Source of the DNA: Ziziphus jujuba
Taxonomy: Eukaryota; Streptophyta; Magnoliopsida; Rosales; Rhamnaceae
Direction: 5' to 3'
Assembly (NCBI RefSeq): GCF_031755915.1
Contig: NC_083382.1
Location: 8,494,001 to 8,558,000, forward strand
DNA: 64,000 bases
The notes under the pieces were generated by a model. The model did no database searches. It was not told the DNA's origin and worked only from the letters and a program-made list of their open reading frames with translations. This document shows positions 21,506 through 32,036 of this stretch, piece by piece. The position numbers were made by a program, and so were the translations under genes. How positions within the stretch are numbered: the first letter of the stretch is position 1; every line of letters begins with the position of its first letter.

Positions 21506-22445
21506 GAACAGTGTCATGCAGGGTTTTAATTTTGAAAAAACTCTCGGGGAAGAGAGAGAAAGAGAGAGAAGAGAGAGAAAGAGAGAGAGGAGAGAGAAAG
21601 AGAGAGAGAGGACCCGCCGGCCGCCGGTCATTTTCATGTTTTTCCGGCCTAGTTACTGTACACGCGCCGGCCAGCCAGATTGCCCACCTCATTTCCGGCA
21701 AAACCTCCAAATTTCACGGCGAACGGCCGCCGGACGCGCCCGGATCGGACGTCCGAAGTTTGGCGGCGATTTTTCCCCTCCACCGCCGGCCACCGCGAAT
21801 CGGCACTATTCCGGCCGATATACAGTACACGCGCCATACACCCAGCATCCTCTCCTCAAGTCCGGCCTACCCACCAAAAATCACGGCCATCGGACCACCG
21901 ACGCGCCGGGATCGGAGCGTTTTCAGGCGAGGGATCGAAAATCTTCAAACGGTGATTTCTCCGCCGTCCGACCTCCGTTTTGCTCACCGTCGGTCCGGTT
22001 GGATTGCTCTCCTCACGATCTACAAATCTGCAAAATTTCACAGCAAACGGCCACCGTCGGAAATTACTGTTCCGGCGACGGTTGCCGGTGACGTGGCGGC
22101 CCGCCGGAAAATACTGTTCCGGCGAGTACCCGAAAATTCCGGCCAGCTCCAGTCCGCAGTGTTCGACCTCCTGAACCCAAATCCGACTTCCGTTTCCGCC
22201 AATTCGCGACGGTTTGGGAGAATTGCGGAGCCGAAACCCGAAAAGCTTCCCGTCGAAATTCAAACCCCGTCGGGTACGATCATCGAAAATTAAGACCGGA
22301 TCTGTGATTAGCATCACTCGAGCTTCGATTCGGTATATAACTCGTAAATTCTAGATATCGTTTGTGTTTTGACCCCCCGGGTACCGGGTATTATTTACCC
22401 GAATAAAATATTAATTTATTTGACTGTCTGTGAATTTTGTTCTAG

Positions 22446-22506
22446 GAGCACCGGTGAGTCGTAGAATTGATCCCGTAGTGGATCATGGGTTAATTGCGTG
22501 CTCCAG
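22446..22506 (+). other. Conserved 61-nt exon-like segment of the G1 5' LTR
   Basis: It is bounded by acceptor-like TTTTGTTCTAG and donor CTCCAG/GTGAGT. The following T-rich tract ends at TTCCTCTAG (23663), giving a candidate intron of 1157 nt. A possible upstream donor is TTCG/GTATAT at 22333. Confidence 0.6.
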
Positions 22507-24023
22507 GTGAGTGACCCACCTTCAAATTAATTTTGGGAATTTAATTGGTGAATATATAATGTGTGATTTAAATATTTGGAATTTAATTTCTATGTGCCAA
22601 ATATTTATTGGATTATTGTAGAATTATTTATGAATTTATTGGATTTAAGAAAATGCGAATTCTACAAATTTATGCCATGTGAAATTAATTTATGGTTTTG
22701 AGGATTTTGAAATTGGTGTGGTTTTAATATTAAATTGGGCACGATTTGATTTTCAAATATTTCAAGGAAAATATTTGGTTATATTGGTGATTTCAATTTT
22801 TATAAAATATGCCCATGGAATATTATGAGATTTGATTATGATATTTCGAGAAATTATTATGCTTGGAAAAATGTGGATATTTGAATTGATGGATTTTGGG
22901 AGTTGGTGGATTTGAAAATCATGGAATTTATGGTATGGATTATAAGGAAATTGTGGAGAATTTCCCGGTTCAAGCGGATGGATTATGCCCGCTATGCTTA
23001 TGAAAAATGTGAAATTTGTTTTATGATTTAAATTTATGGATTTTATAATTTTTAGATGCACCGTGCACGTACTGGTGTTCTGATTATGTGATATGGTATA
23101 TGTGATATGGTTAGTGTGCACACGGTTGTGATTAGCGCGCAGGTGGGTGTGAGTAGCGCGCGGTTGATATTATGAGGGTGTCCTGTGGATGCCATCGGAG
23201 AGGGCGGCCACCCCCCATTGGCCGGGACACCAGGTTAGCAGCGGCGCTGTGGGACGCCACGCGACCGTATGCCGGTTTCTTTCTATAACCTCCTGTCTGG
23301 CGGTACCTTGGGACGCTGGGTACTGTTGGCGCCACTGGTATATAGTGGGTGCATCAAATGATTTTCAGAACTGTGTTTTAAAAATAAAATGTTTGGAAAC
23401 TGAATTGGAATTAAAAATATAATTGTTACCGCTTCTGGTATTTAATTGATGTCTTGGTTTTCGGGGAATATGAATAAAGGGTTTTGTGAAAATGTTTTAA
23501 AAGGGGAACCTTTCCAACTGAGAGAATTGTAAGGGTTTTGAGAGAAATTATTATTTCTAAATAATTATTATTTATACTTATTACTGTGATAATATATGGT
23601 ATAGTAGTAGGGTCGCTCACTGAGATGATTAGCATCTCACACTCTTAAATTCCGTTCCTCTAGGTACCAGGTTGTCGGTGTTCATCCAGAGCGGACTTGA
23701 TCTTCATCGCTATTTTACTTCGTGAAGTACCCTGTTCTTCTTTATTGCAGTTGTACTATTTCTTTCACTCTTGTTGTATTTATCTTGCACTGGATTACTG
23801 TATTTTTGTTTTGAAGTGCTGAAATTTGTGGAACCAATTTGTAGTTTGTGGGAGGAATAAGGGGATATTTTTGAAGTGTGTTTTCAATGCAGGTAAATTT
23901 GTGGTAAGTAAATCCCTTAGGGGAGGTGCTGCCGGATTTTCCGTTGGAAGGTTCGGTGGTATTTCCCTGGGATCAGGGCTGTCTAGGGTTCCGGAGGAGG
24001 AATTCTGGACGGGTCCTGACAGT

Positions 24024-24035
24024 TGGTATCAGAGC
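24024..24035 (+). other. G1 primer-binding site (initiator tRNA-Met)
   Basis: TGGTATCAGAGC starts three bases after the LTR end and is a perfect match to the complement of the plant initiator tRNA-Met 3' end. Confidence 0.9.
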
Positions 24036-24849
24036 TCTAGGTTCTAGTATTCCTAAGGGACTGTGCATTGTTGTGCATCCTATCCGTGTTTAATCTCTCG
24101 TTTTACCCGTGTGAAAGCGTTCTTTCTGTTTGTCTCGAAGTAAATTCGTTGCCCGAGTTTGAATAACTCTAATCTTCGAGGGTGTCAATTAGGATCATCT
24201 AGCCCAACGGGAAATTCCTATGGCCTAGTCGATGGTCGAGGATGCCTTTTCTTTTTGAAGGTCAAGCTTATCATCGTGAATGGTATCCGTTTCGTTCATG
24301 GAGAAGAAGGATGATTGCCTAAGGATGTGTGTCGATCGATTTCAAGGCGTCAAAATATTTTCCCGATCGATTATCAAAATTTAAATGCTTTTCAAAGTGG
24401 TATTTGAAATTAAAGGTGTTTTATTCAAGTATTTTTGGTTTGTGCTCGTACATGTATCTGTATGTTATATTGTTTAATATTATACTGCACCATATGGAGG
24501 CGGCGAACCAATGTGGTCCATGTAGAGCTAGCCCCATGATCATGTTGCCTACGAGCCCGGGGAATTGGACGGCCAATATTGGCAACCACCCTGGTTTGTA
24601 TTGGTAGCAGAGTGTCGGCGACAGTTGGAATCATGGATTACGTAACATGTAGAAGGTGTTGTACGTACCTCCATTACAAGCGTGCATATTTTATTTTATG
24701 CTATGGATTTTAAGATATGAATTTCAATGTGGAGTTTTAACAATTGCCTATGCAAGTTAGGTATATTTGAAAAATATATTTTATTATTTGTTTTATGTTA
24801 TGGTTTTTCCAAGAGCGACTTAAGGGTTAAGTATCGCCAGTCGAGAATC
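24036..24849 (+). other. G1 5' internal region, unrecognised
   Basis: AT-rich sequence between the primer site and the first integrase-like remnant. No open frame resembles gag. A short GC-richer patch around 24520-24620 is not assigned. Confidence 0.4.
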
Positions 24850-25110
24850 CAAAGCAGGGTATCGTTGAGTTCAAAAAGGAGATCCTAAAGGAAGCACGCG
24901 ATTCAAGGTATACGATACACCCCAAGGGTACCAAGACGTATGGAATGCTCACTAGATGACATTGTGGTTTGGCACGATAAAGGAAGTTGCAAGATCCGAA
25001 TAAAGGTACTTAGGTCACCGATAAGTAAAAGTAGGGAGATGTAAACATGGATTTCGTGCTTAAACTATCGTTCACAAAGAGAAGGTACGACAGCGTTTAG
25101 AGAATCAAGC
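24850..25110 (+). pseudogene. Decayed gypsy integrase remnant in G1
   Basis: Broken translation gives KEILKEARDSRYTIHPKGTK-like sequence and then MDFVLKLSFTKRRYDS. These match the zinc-binding (H-P-G-(S/T)-K) and first catalytic Asp (MDFV-KLP) parts of the better-preserved integrase fragment at 25920-26606. The element therefore carries two copies of this region. Confidence 0.6.
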
Positions 25111-25139
25111 AAGATCCGGATAGCGACTAAAGTTCTACT

Positions 25140-25770
25140 TGGTGGTTGATGAGGTTAATGAGATGAGGATGATTCCTTAGGCATGGTTGGATGTTTAAGC
25201 ATGGTTATTTTCATTCTAGAAGCTAAGATCTTGATATCTTATTTCCTTGGAGATTTAAGGTTCGTATTGGTGGTGCTTTATCGATTCAAGGTGGTTGATA
25301 TTGTTGGTGATAATTTACAATGATAAGGAGTATGATTTTTGGGACGGAGTTAGAATTTAAGAAGTGTGGAATACTTTATTGGGTTAAGGATCTAGTGATT
25401 TGTTCATAGTATTGGTGGTGATGCTAGAATTAAGATTTAAATTTCTTATTGCTTGAGGTGTGGATTCATGGAATTTATTTGAAATAAGGGAAACTTAGGG
25501 TTTTCAAGAATGGTATTTGGATGTTGAGAAATTTTATTCATGACCTTGATTTAGTTAAAAGAAAGATTGATGTTTGTCGAGGTTAAGACTATTGGTTAAT
25601 CAATGAGGAGCAAGGGTTTTATAATTGTAAGTACTAGAAGGGTAATCGAAGACAAGTGAATTAATCTCAACCTTAACTTGGTGATACCAGTATTTGAGGA
25701 AATTAGACTTAAGTTCTAATCTAACCTTTTAAAGTGCTGATCGAGTCACGAGAGTTGGTTGTTGGTTTAA
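25140..25770 (+). other. AT-rich non-coding module shared by G1 and G2
   Basis: There is no open frame, but phrase-by-phrase similarity exists to the minus strand of G2 (about 47570-48390). Shared words in the same order include AAGATCTTGATAT/AAGATCTTAATAT, GAGGTGGTTGATATT-like, GGATCTAGT, AGAATAAAGATTTAAAT-like, ATCAATGAG, TGCAAGTACTAG-like and GAGGAAATTAGA. In both elements it lies upstream of RNase H/integrase sequence, where reverse transcriptase would be expected. Confidence 0.6.
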
Positions 25771-25919
25771 GGATGCATGCTTTAGAAGCACCTTATGGTT
25801 AGCGTTCGACTATGACCAAGACTTGTAGATCGTGTTCTCGTGGACCAATTTGACTATCCTTAATTAGTGGGCATGAGAAGAAAAGTTGCACAAGAGGGAA
25901 GTTAAAGTCACTATTAGGC

Positions 25920-26606
25920 GAATGTAGTGGCAGATGCTTTGAGTAGGAAGGCTACTGGATCCCTTGCTCACATCCAAGTCATCCAACTACCTCTCATGGT
26001 GGAGTTGAAGAAGATGGGGGTGTTAATGCATATGCATCCTTCAGGAGTTCTCATGGCTAGCTTCCAGGTACGACCGGTGTTGGTGGATCGTATAGTAGAG
26101 ACCCAAATGGAAGATCCTAAGTTGAGGACAATTAAGGGCAAGGTACAAGAAGGTCTTGATCCGGAATTTTCCATAAGGAGGGATGGAGCCCTCGTGTATA
26201 AAGGACGACTTTGCGTTCCGGATATCCCAGGACTCAAGAAGGAGATTTTGGAGGAGGCGCATAGCTCGATGTATGCGATGCATCCTGGGAGTACCAAGAT
26301 GTATCGGACGCTTGTTAAGTATTATTGGTGGATTGGTATGAAGAGAGAAGTGGCAGACTTCGTATCAAAGTGTTTGCTTTGTCAACAAGTGAAAGCAGAA
26401 AGACAGAAGCCTTCGGGATTACTCCAACCTTTACCGATTCCCGTGTGGAAGTGGGAAGAACTCAACATGGACTTCGTATTCAAGCTTCCTTCCACACCTA
26501 GAAGGTACGACGGCATTTGGGTAATCATTGATCGTCTCACCAAGTCGGCACACTTCCTACCGGTGCGAGAACGTTTTTCACCCGAGAAGTTAGCCCAGTT
26601 GTTCGT
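25920..26606 (+). pseudogene. G1 RNase H end and integrase N-terminal half
   Basis: The open frame starts at the RNase H end (VADALSRKATGSL), passes through the linker, the integrase zinc finger (HPGSTKMYRTLVKYYWW, then CLLCQQVK) and the first catalytic Asp (NMDFVFKLP), and reaches KLAQLFVQ. It then breaks off; the segments with the second Asp and the Glu are absent and sequence encoding gag follows in another frame. An active integrase cannot be made from this piece. Confidence 0.85.
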
Positions 26607-27614
26607 GCAAGGCATACGTGGGATCAGTTCAAGATGGCCTTCTTTACTGAGTTTTGTCCTCCTGCGTACCGTGAGGCGAGAAGGAGAGAGTTCGAGGAAC
26701 TGCGACAGGGGAACATGACAGTGACCGAGTACGAGAGGAGATTCCGAGAACTATCAGGATTCTGCATGCACCTGATTCCCGACGATCACACGAAGAAGGT
26801 GAGGTTCATAGACGGATTGAAAGAGAGCATCGGCTACACCCTTTCTGGATCAGTACATCCCACCTATCAGTCCGCCAGGGATGCAGCGCTCGAGCTAGAG
26901 AGACAGGAGGAGATACACAGACCCTCGAGGCGCAGATCATTCGAAGGATCGTATAGCGGAGTACCTCGACAGGGGGCAGCTAAGAAGAGCCATAGCTCAG
27001 GCTCAGACAGTGATGGGTTAAGCCCACGAGGCAGATTCCAGAGGAGAGATAGTTATCGCATGCCCCAGCCAGCTCGCCATTCGATCAGTGTGGATGCAAG
27101 CTCGTATCAGCAGTCACGCATTGGTTCTCCGCGGATTTGTCCACTTTGTAGGGGGAATCATTCTGGGCAGTGTCAGATGGATGGTTTATGCTTTCGGTGT
27201 GGGCAGCCAGGCCACATAAGGAGGGATTGCCCTTATGGTAGCAGCAGTGTGCTAGAAGCAGGTCGACGGACACAGCATACGGGGATATTTCCAGGATAGA
27301 GTTCCCAGGGGAGTCAGCCAGTAGGAGTTTCTTCGGGATCAGTACAGCCGTCTGCAGGATCGAGTCGAGGTAGAGGAAGGAGAACCCAGCAGACAAGTCA
27401 AGGCCGGGTGTTTGCTATGACGCAGCAGGGAGCCAGGACTACGCCCGACGATTTCACAGATCAAGTGATGGAAGCAGACCTGATCCTGTTGGATCTATCC
27501 GGACTTGAAGTAGTGTTGGGCATGGATTGGTTGGCAAGGAACTACTTAGTCGAGGAAGCGACATGGGAGCCCGAAGCGCAGGTGCGTGATCAGAACCCTT
27601 GTTTGTTCCAGTGA
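26607..27614 (+). pseudogene. G1 gag, protease stub and chromodomain end
   Basis: From about 26607 the frame encodes a Ty3/gypsy Gag (FKMAFFTEFCPPAYREARR, QGNMTVTEYERRFRELS) with two Cys-rich motifs, CPLCRGNHSGQC and a canonical zinc knuckle CFRCGQPGHIRRDC. A TAG at 27297-27299 interrupts it. The same frame then continues with protease-like FAMTQQ and LEVVLGMDWLA, but the catalytic Asp-Ser/Thr-Gly segment is deleted. It jumps at about 27543 to a chromodomain-end motif (LVEEATWEPEAQ) and stops at 27614. The capsid part is the best-preserved coding region of G1, so the element resembles non-autonomous elements that keep mainly Gag. The upstream integrase fragment and the deletions show a scrambled template. 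Confidence 0.85.
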
Positions 27615-27641
27615 CGCGCGGAAATTTCGAGGACGAAATTT

Positions 27642-27658
27642 TTGTAATGGGGGAAGGC
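27642..27658 (+). other. G1 polypurine tract
   Basis: A purine-rich run, GGGGGAAGG, after a conserved GGACGAAATTTT motif typical of the 3' end of plant gypsy elements, lies directly before the 3' LTR. Confidence 0.75.
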
Positions 27659-30637
27659 TGTAACACCCCGTCCCAAATCGCACCGGAATCCGTGCACGTT
27701 GACCGAGGTTGACCGTTGACCGTTGACCGAAGGGGGTCAAAAGTTGACTTTTTGAGTCGGTGAGAATTTTGAGTTGACTAGGGTACTGTGGCGAAGTGCA
27801 CGATGCCACGAGTTCGTAGACTGGTAGCACGTCGAAAACGGAGCTACGGTTTGAAAGTTATGGACGAAACAAGTTGCGGTCCAAACTGTCCAAGGGGTGC
27901 CGGAGTTGACTTTTTTTTTATGGGGAATTGAGCTTTGACTCATGCATGGTTGTGAAGTGCTCGTCGATACGAGTTCACAGACTAGCGGCACGCTCAAAAA
28001 GGACATCCGGTTAAAAAGTTATGGACGTTTGAAGTTTACTGGATACCGTATTATTTTAATGTTTTTGGGTCGGTGAACAGTGAAATGCCACGTGTCAGCT
28101 TCTGAGTGGTCCACGTGGCATGAACAGTGTCATGCAGGGTTTTAATTTTGAAAAAACTCTCGGGGAAGAGAGAGAAAGAGAGAGAAGAGAGAGAAAGAGA
28201 GAGAGGAGAGAGAAAGAGAGAGAGAGGACCCGCCGGCCGCCGGTCATTTTCATGTTTTTCCGGCCTAGTTACTGTACACGCGCCGGCCAGCCAGATTGCC
28301 CACCTCATTTCCGGCAAAACCTCCAAATTTCACGGCGAACGGCCGCCGGACGCGCCCGGATCGGACGTCCGAAGTTTGGCGGCGATTTTTCCCCTCCACC
28401 GCCGGCCACCGCGAATCGGCACTATTCCGGCCGATATACAGTACACGCGCCATACACCCAGCATCCTCTCCTCAAGTCCGGCCTACCCACCAAAAATCAC
28501 GGCCATCGGACCACCGACGCGCCGGGATCGGAGCGTTTTCAGGCGAGGGATCGAAAATCTTCAAACGGTGATTTCTCCGCCGTCCGACCTCCGTTTTGCT
28601 CACCGTCGGTCCGGTTGGATTGCTCTCCTCACGATCTACAAATCTGCAAAATTTCACAGCAAACGGCCACCGTCGGAAATTACTGTTCCGGCGACGGTTG
28701 CCGGTGACGTGGCGGCCCGCCGGAAAATACTGTTCCGGCGAGTACCCGAAAATTCCGGCCAGCTCCAGTCCGCAGTGTTCGACCTCCTGAACCCAAATCC
28801 GACTTCCGTTTCCGCCAATTCGCGACGGTTTGGGAGAATTGCGGAGCCGAAACCCGAAAAGCTTCCCGTCGAAATTCAAACCCCGTCGGGTACGATCATC
28901 GAAAATTAAGACCGGATCTGTGATTAGCATCACTCGAGCTTCGATTCGGTATATAACTCGTAAATTCTAGATATCGTTTGTGTTTTGACCCCCCGGGTAC
29001 CGGGTATTATTTACCCGAATAAAATATTAATTTATTTGACTGTCTGTGAATTTTGTTCTAGGAGCACCGGTGAGTCGTAGAATTGATCCCGTAGTGGATC
29101 ATGGGTTAATTGCGTGCTCCAGGTGAGTGACCCACCTTCAAATTAATTTTGGGAATTTAATTGGTGAATATATAATGTGTGATTTAAATATTTGGAATTT
29201 AATTTCTATGTGCCAAATATTTATTGGATTATTGTAGAATTATTTATGAATTTATTGGATTTAAGAAAATGCGAATTCTACAAATTTATGCCATGTGAAA
29301 TTAATTTATGGTTTTGAGGATTTTGAAATTGGTGTGGTTTTAATATTAAATTGGGCACGATTTGATTTTCAAATATTTCAAGGAAAATATTTGGTTATAT
29401 TGGTGATTTCAATTTTTATAAAATATGCCCATGGAATATTATGAGATTTGATTATGATATTTCGAGAAATTATTATGCTTGGAAAAATGTGGATATTTGA
29501 ATTGATGGATTTTGGGAGTTGGTGGATTTGAAAATCATGGAATTTATGGTATGGATTATAAGGAAATTGTGGAGAATTTCCCGGTTCAAGCGGATGGATT
29601 ATGCCCGCTATGCTTATGAAAAATGTGAAATTTGTTTTATGATTTAAATTTATGGATTTTATAATTTTTAGATGCACCGTGCACGTACTGGTGTTCTGAT
29701 TATGTGATATGGTATATGTGATATGGTTAGTGTGCACACGGTTGTGATTAGCGCGCAGGTGGGTGTGAGTAGCGCGCGGTTGATATTATGAGGGTGTCCT
29801 GTGGATGCCATCGGAGAGGGCGGCCACCCCCCATTGGCCGGGACACCAGGTTAGCAGCGGCGCTGTGGGACGCCACGCGACCGTATGCCGGTTTCTTTCT
29901 ATAACCTCCTGTCTGGCGGTACCTTGGGACGCTGGGTACTGTTGGCGCCACTGGTATATAGTGGGTGCATCAAATGATTTTCAGAACTGTGTTTTAAAAA
30001 TAAAATGTTTGGAAACTGAATTGGAATTAAAAATATAATTGTTACCGCTTCTGGTATTTAATTGATGTCTTGGTTTTCGGGGAATATGAATAAAGGGTTT
30101 TGTGAAAATGTTTTAAAAGGGGAACCTTTCCAACTGAGAGAATTGTAAGGGTTTTGAGAGAAATTATTATTTCTAAATAATTATTATTTATACTTATTAC
30201 TGTGATAATATATGGTATTGTAGTAGGGTCGCTCACTGAGATGATTAGCATCTCACACTCTTAAATTCCGTTCCTCTAGGTACCAGGTTGTCGGTGTTCA
30301 TCCAGAGCGGACTTGATCTTCATCGCTATTTTACTTCGTGAAGTACCCTGTTCTTCTTTATTGCAGTTGTACTATTTCTTTCACTCTTGTTGTATTTATC
30401 TTGCACTGGATTACTGTATTTTTGTTTTGAAGTGCTGAAATTTGTGGAACCAATTTGTAGTTTGTGGGAGGAATAAGGGGATATTTTTGAAGTGTGTTTT
30501 CAGTGCAGGTAAATTTGTGGTAAGTAAATCCCTTAGGGGAGGTGCTGCCGGATTTTCTGTTGGAAGGTTCGGTGGTATTTCCCTGGGATCAGGGCTGTCT
30601 AGGGTTCCGGAGGAGGAATTCTGGACGGGTCCTGACA
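27659..30637 (+). repeat. G1 3' LTR (family A)
   Basis: 2979 bp, offset by 6616 from the 5' LTR, with about four substitutions. It contains the same W-box cluster (27699-27779), G-box inverted repeat (28085-28121) and 61-nt segment (29062-29122). Confidence 0.95.
29062..29122 (+). other. Conserved 61-nt exon-like segment of the G1 3' LTR
   Basis: Identical to 22446-22506, with the same acceptor (TTCTAG) and donor (CTCCAG/GTGAGT). Confidence 0.6.
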
Positions 30638-32036
30638 GTGTCTCCGGCCATATCTGCATCTGTATAGCCTTCTAAGATTGGATCACCTCCCCCGTAGCAC
30701 AAGCACAGCTTCGATGTACCTTTAAGATACCTGAGAATCCATTTGACTGCTTCCCAGTGTTTCTTTCCAGGATTTGAAAGAAATCTGCTCACAACACCTA
30801 CTGCATGAGCAATGTCTGGTCTGGTACACACCATTGCATACATCAGACTTCCTACCGCTGAAGAATATGGTACTGAAGCCATCTCCTCTATCTCTTCTTT
30901 GGATGAGGGGCACATTCTCTTACTCAACTTGAAATGATTTGCAAGTGGAATGCTGACCGGTTTGGCTTTATCCATGTTGAATCTCTTTATCACCCGTTCA
31001 ACATACTTCTCTTGAGATAGCCATAACCTTCTATTCTTCCTGTCTCGGATTATTTGCATTCCCAAAATTTGTTGAGCTGGTCCTAAGTCTTTCATATCAA
31101 AGGACTTAGACAATGCTTTCTTCAGCTTACTAATCTTCATTGCATCTTGTCCAACGATCAACATGTCGTCCACATATAGCAAAAGTGCAATGAAGTTTCC
31201 ACCTGAAAATTTTTGAATATAAACACACTGGTCTGCTGCAGTCCTTTTATAACCTTGACTCACCATAAATGAGTCAAACTTCTTATACCATTGTCTTGGT
31301 GCTTGCTTGAGGCCATACAAGCTCTTCTTTAGCTTGCATACGAGGTTTTCTTTCCCTGAAACCTCAAATCCTTCTGGCTGCTCCATGTAGATTTCTTCAT
31401 GTAAATCACCGTGAAGAAATGCTGTCTTCACATCCATCTGCTCAAGCTCTAGGTTTAGACTTGCTACTAAACCAAAAATGACTCGAATTGAAGTCATTTT
31501 TACCACTGGTGAAAAAATCTCATCAAAGTCAATTCCTTTCTTCTGAAGAAATCCTTTGACCACCAATCGGGCTTTGTGTTTCACCACCCTTCCGCTGCCA
31601 TCTTTCTTGAGCTTGAACACCCATTTATTCTTTAGTGCCTTCTTTCCTGTTGGAAGCTTAACCAACTCATAAGTATGATTTTTCTGCAAGGATTCCATCT
31701 CATCTTGCATTGCTTGCAGCCACTTTTCCTTCTCTTGATGAGAAACAGCTTCTTGGAAACTCTCTGGCTCCCCTTCTTCAGTAAGCAGAATATACTCAGT
31801 TTCTGGAAATCTCTTTGATGGATTTCGGCCTCGCTCAGATCTCCGAACTTGTAAACCACTGGTTTCAGGAGGTGTACCATCATCTGACCGCTGTGATGGC
31901 CCTGCAGCTGCTTGAGAGGATTGAGTCTCCCCCTGCTCAATATCCCCTTCTTCCTCCTGGTCTGCTTCTGGTATATCTTCATGCACCTCATTATCCTCTG
32001 TGGCTATTTGTGCTGGTGCTGGATTAGGACAAAAAA
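30638..32036 (-). pseudogene. C1b reverse transcriptase and RNase H N-terminal part
   Basis: Minus-strand frame from FCPNPAPAQIATED through WVFKLKKDGSGRVVKHKARL, MDVKTAFLHGDL, YGLKQAPRQWYKKF and LLLYVDDMLIV to DADMAGD, where G1 interrupts it. It is nearly identical to C1a. It lies in a different frame from the upstream gag-integrase part because of the extra base in the A-run at 32031-32036. Confidence 0.93.

Larger units (their letters stand above)
21043..24021 (+). repeat. G1 5' LTR (family A)
   Basis: 2979 bp, beginning TGTAACACCCCG and ending GGGTCCTGACA. In order: a W-box cluster (21083-21163), a G-box inverted repeat (21469-21505), a GA tract (21546-21611), a GC-rich block (to about 22290), the 61-nt segment (22446-22506), a T-rich stretch, a GC-rich island with GGGACGC words (about 23180-23350), a stem-loop and a 3' region just before the primer site. 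Confidence 0.95.
21043..30637 (+). mobile_element. G1: young, rearranged, non-autonomous Ty3/gypsy element (family A)
   Basis: A 9595-bp element with two 2979-bp LTRs, a primer site, a 3.6-kb internal region and a polypurine tract. I found about four substitutions between the LTRs (around 21380, 23600, 23890 and 23943), roughly 0.13%. The internal region is scrambled: an integrase remnant and a non-coding AT-rich module come first, then an RNase H-end/integrase fragment, then gag with a stub of protease, and lastly a chromodomain-end fragment. No reverse transcriptase is present, so recent movement would need proteins from another element. The flanks lack a clean TSD (see findings). Confidence 0.93.

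Noticed and set aside
25927..26718. A functional integrase gene in G1
   Set aside because: The fragment has only the zinc finger and first catalytic Asp and runs into gag sequence in another frame.
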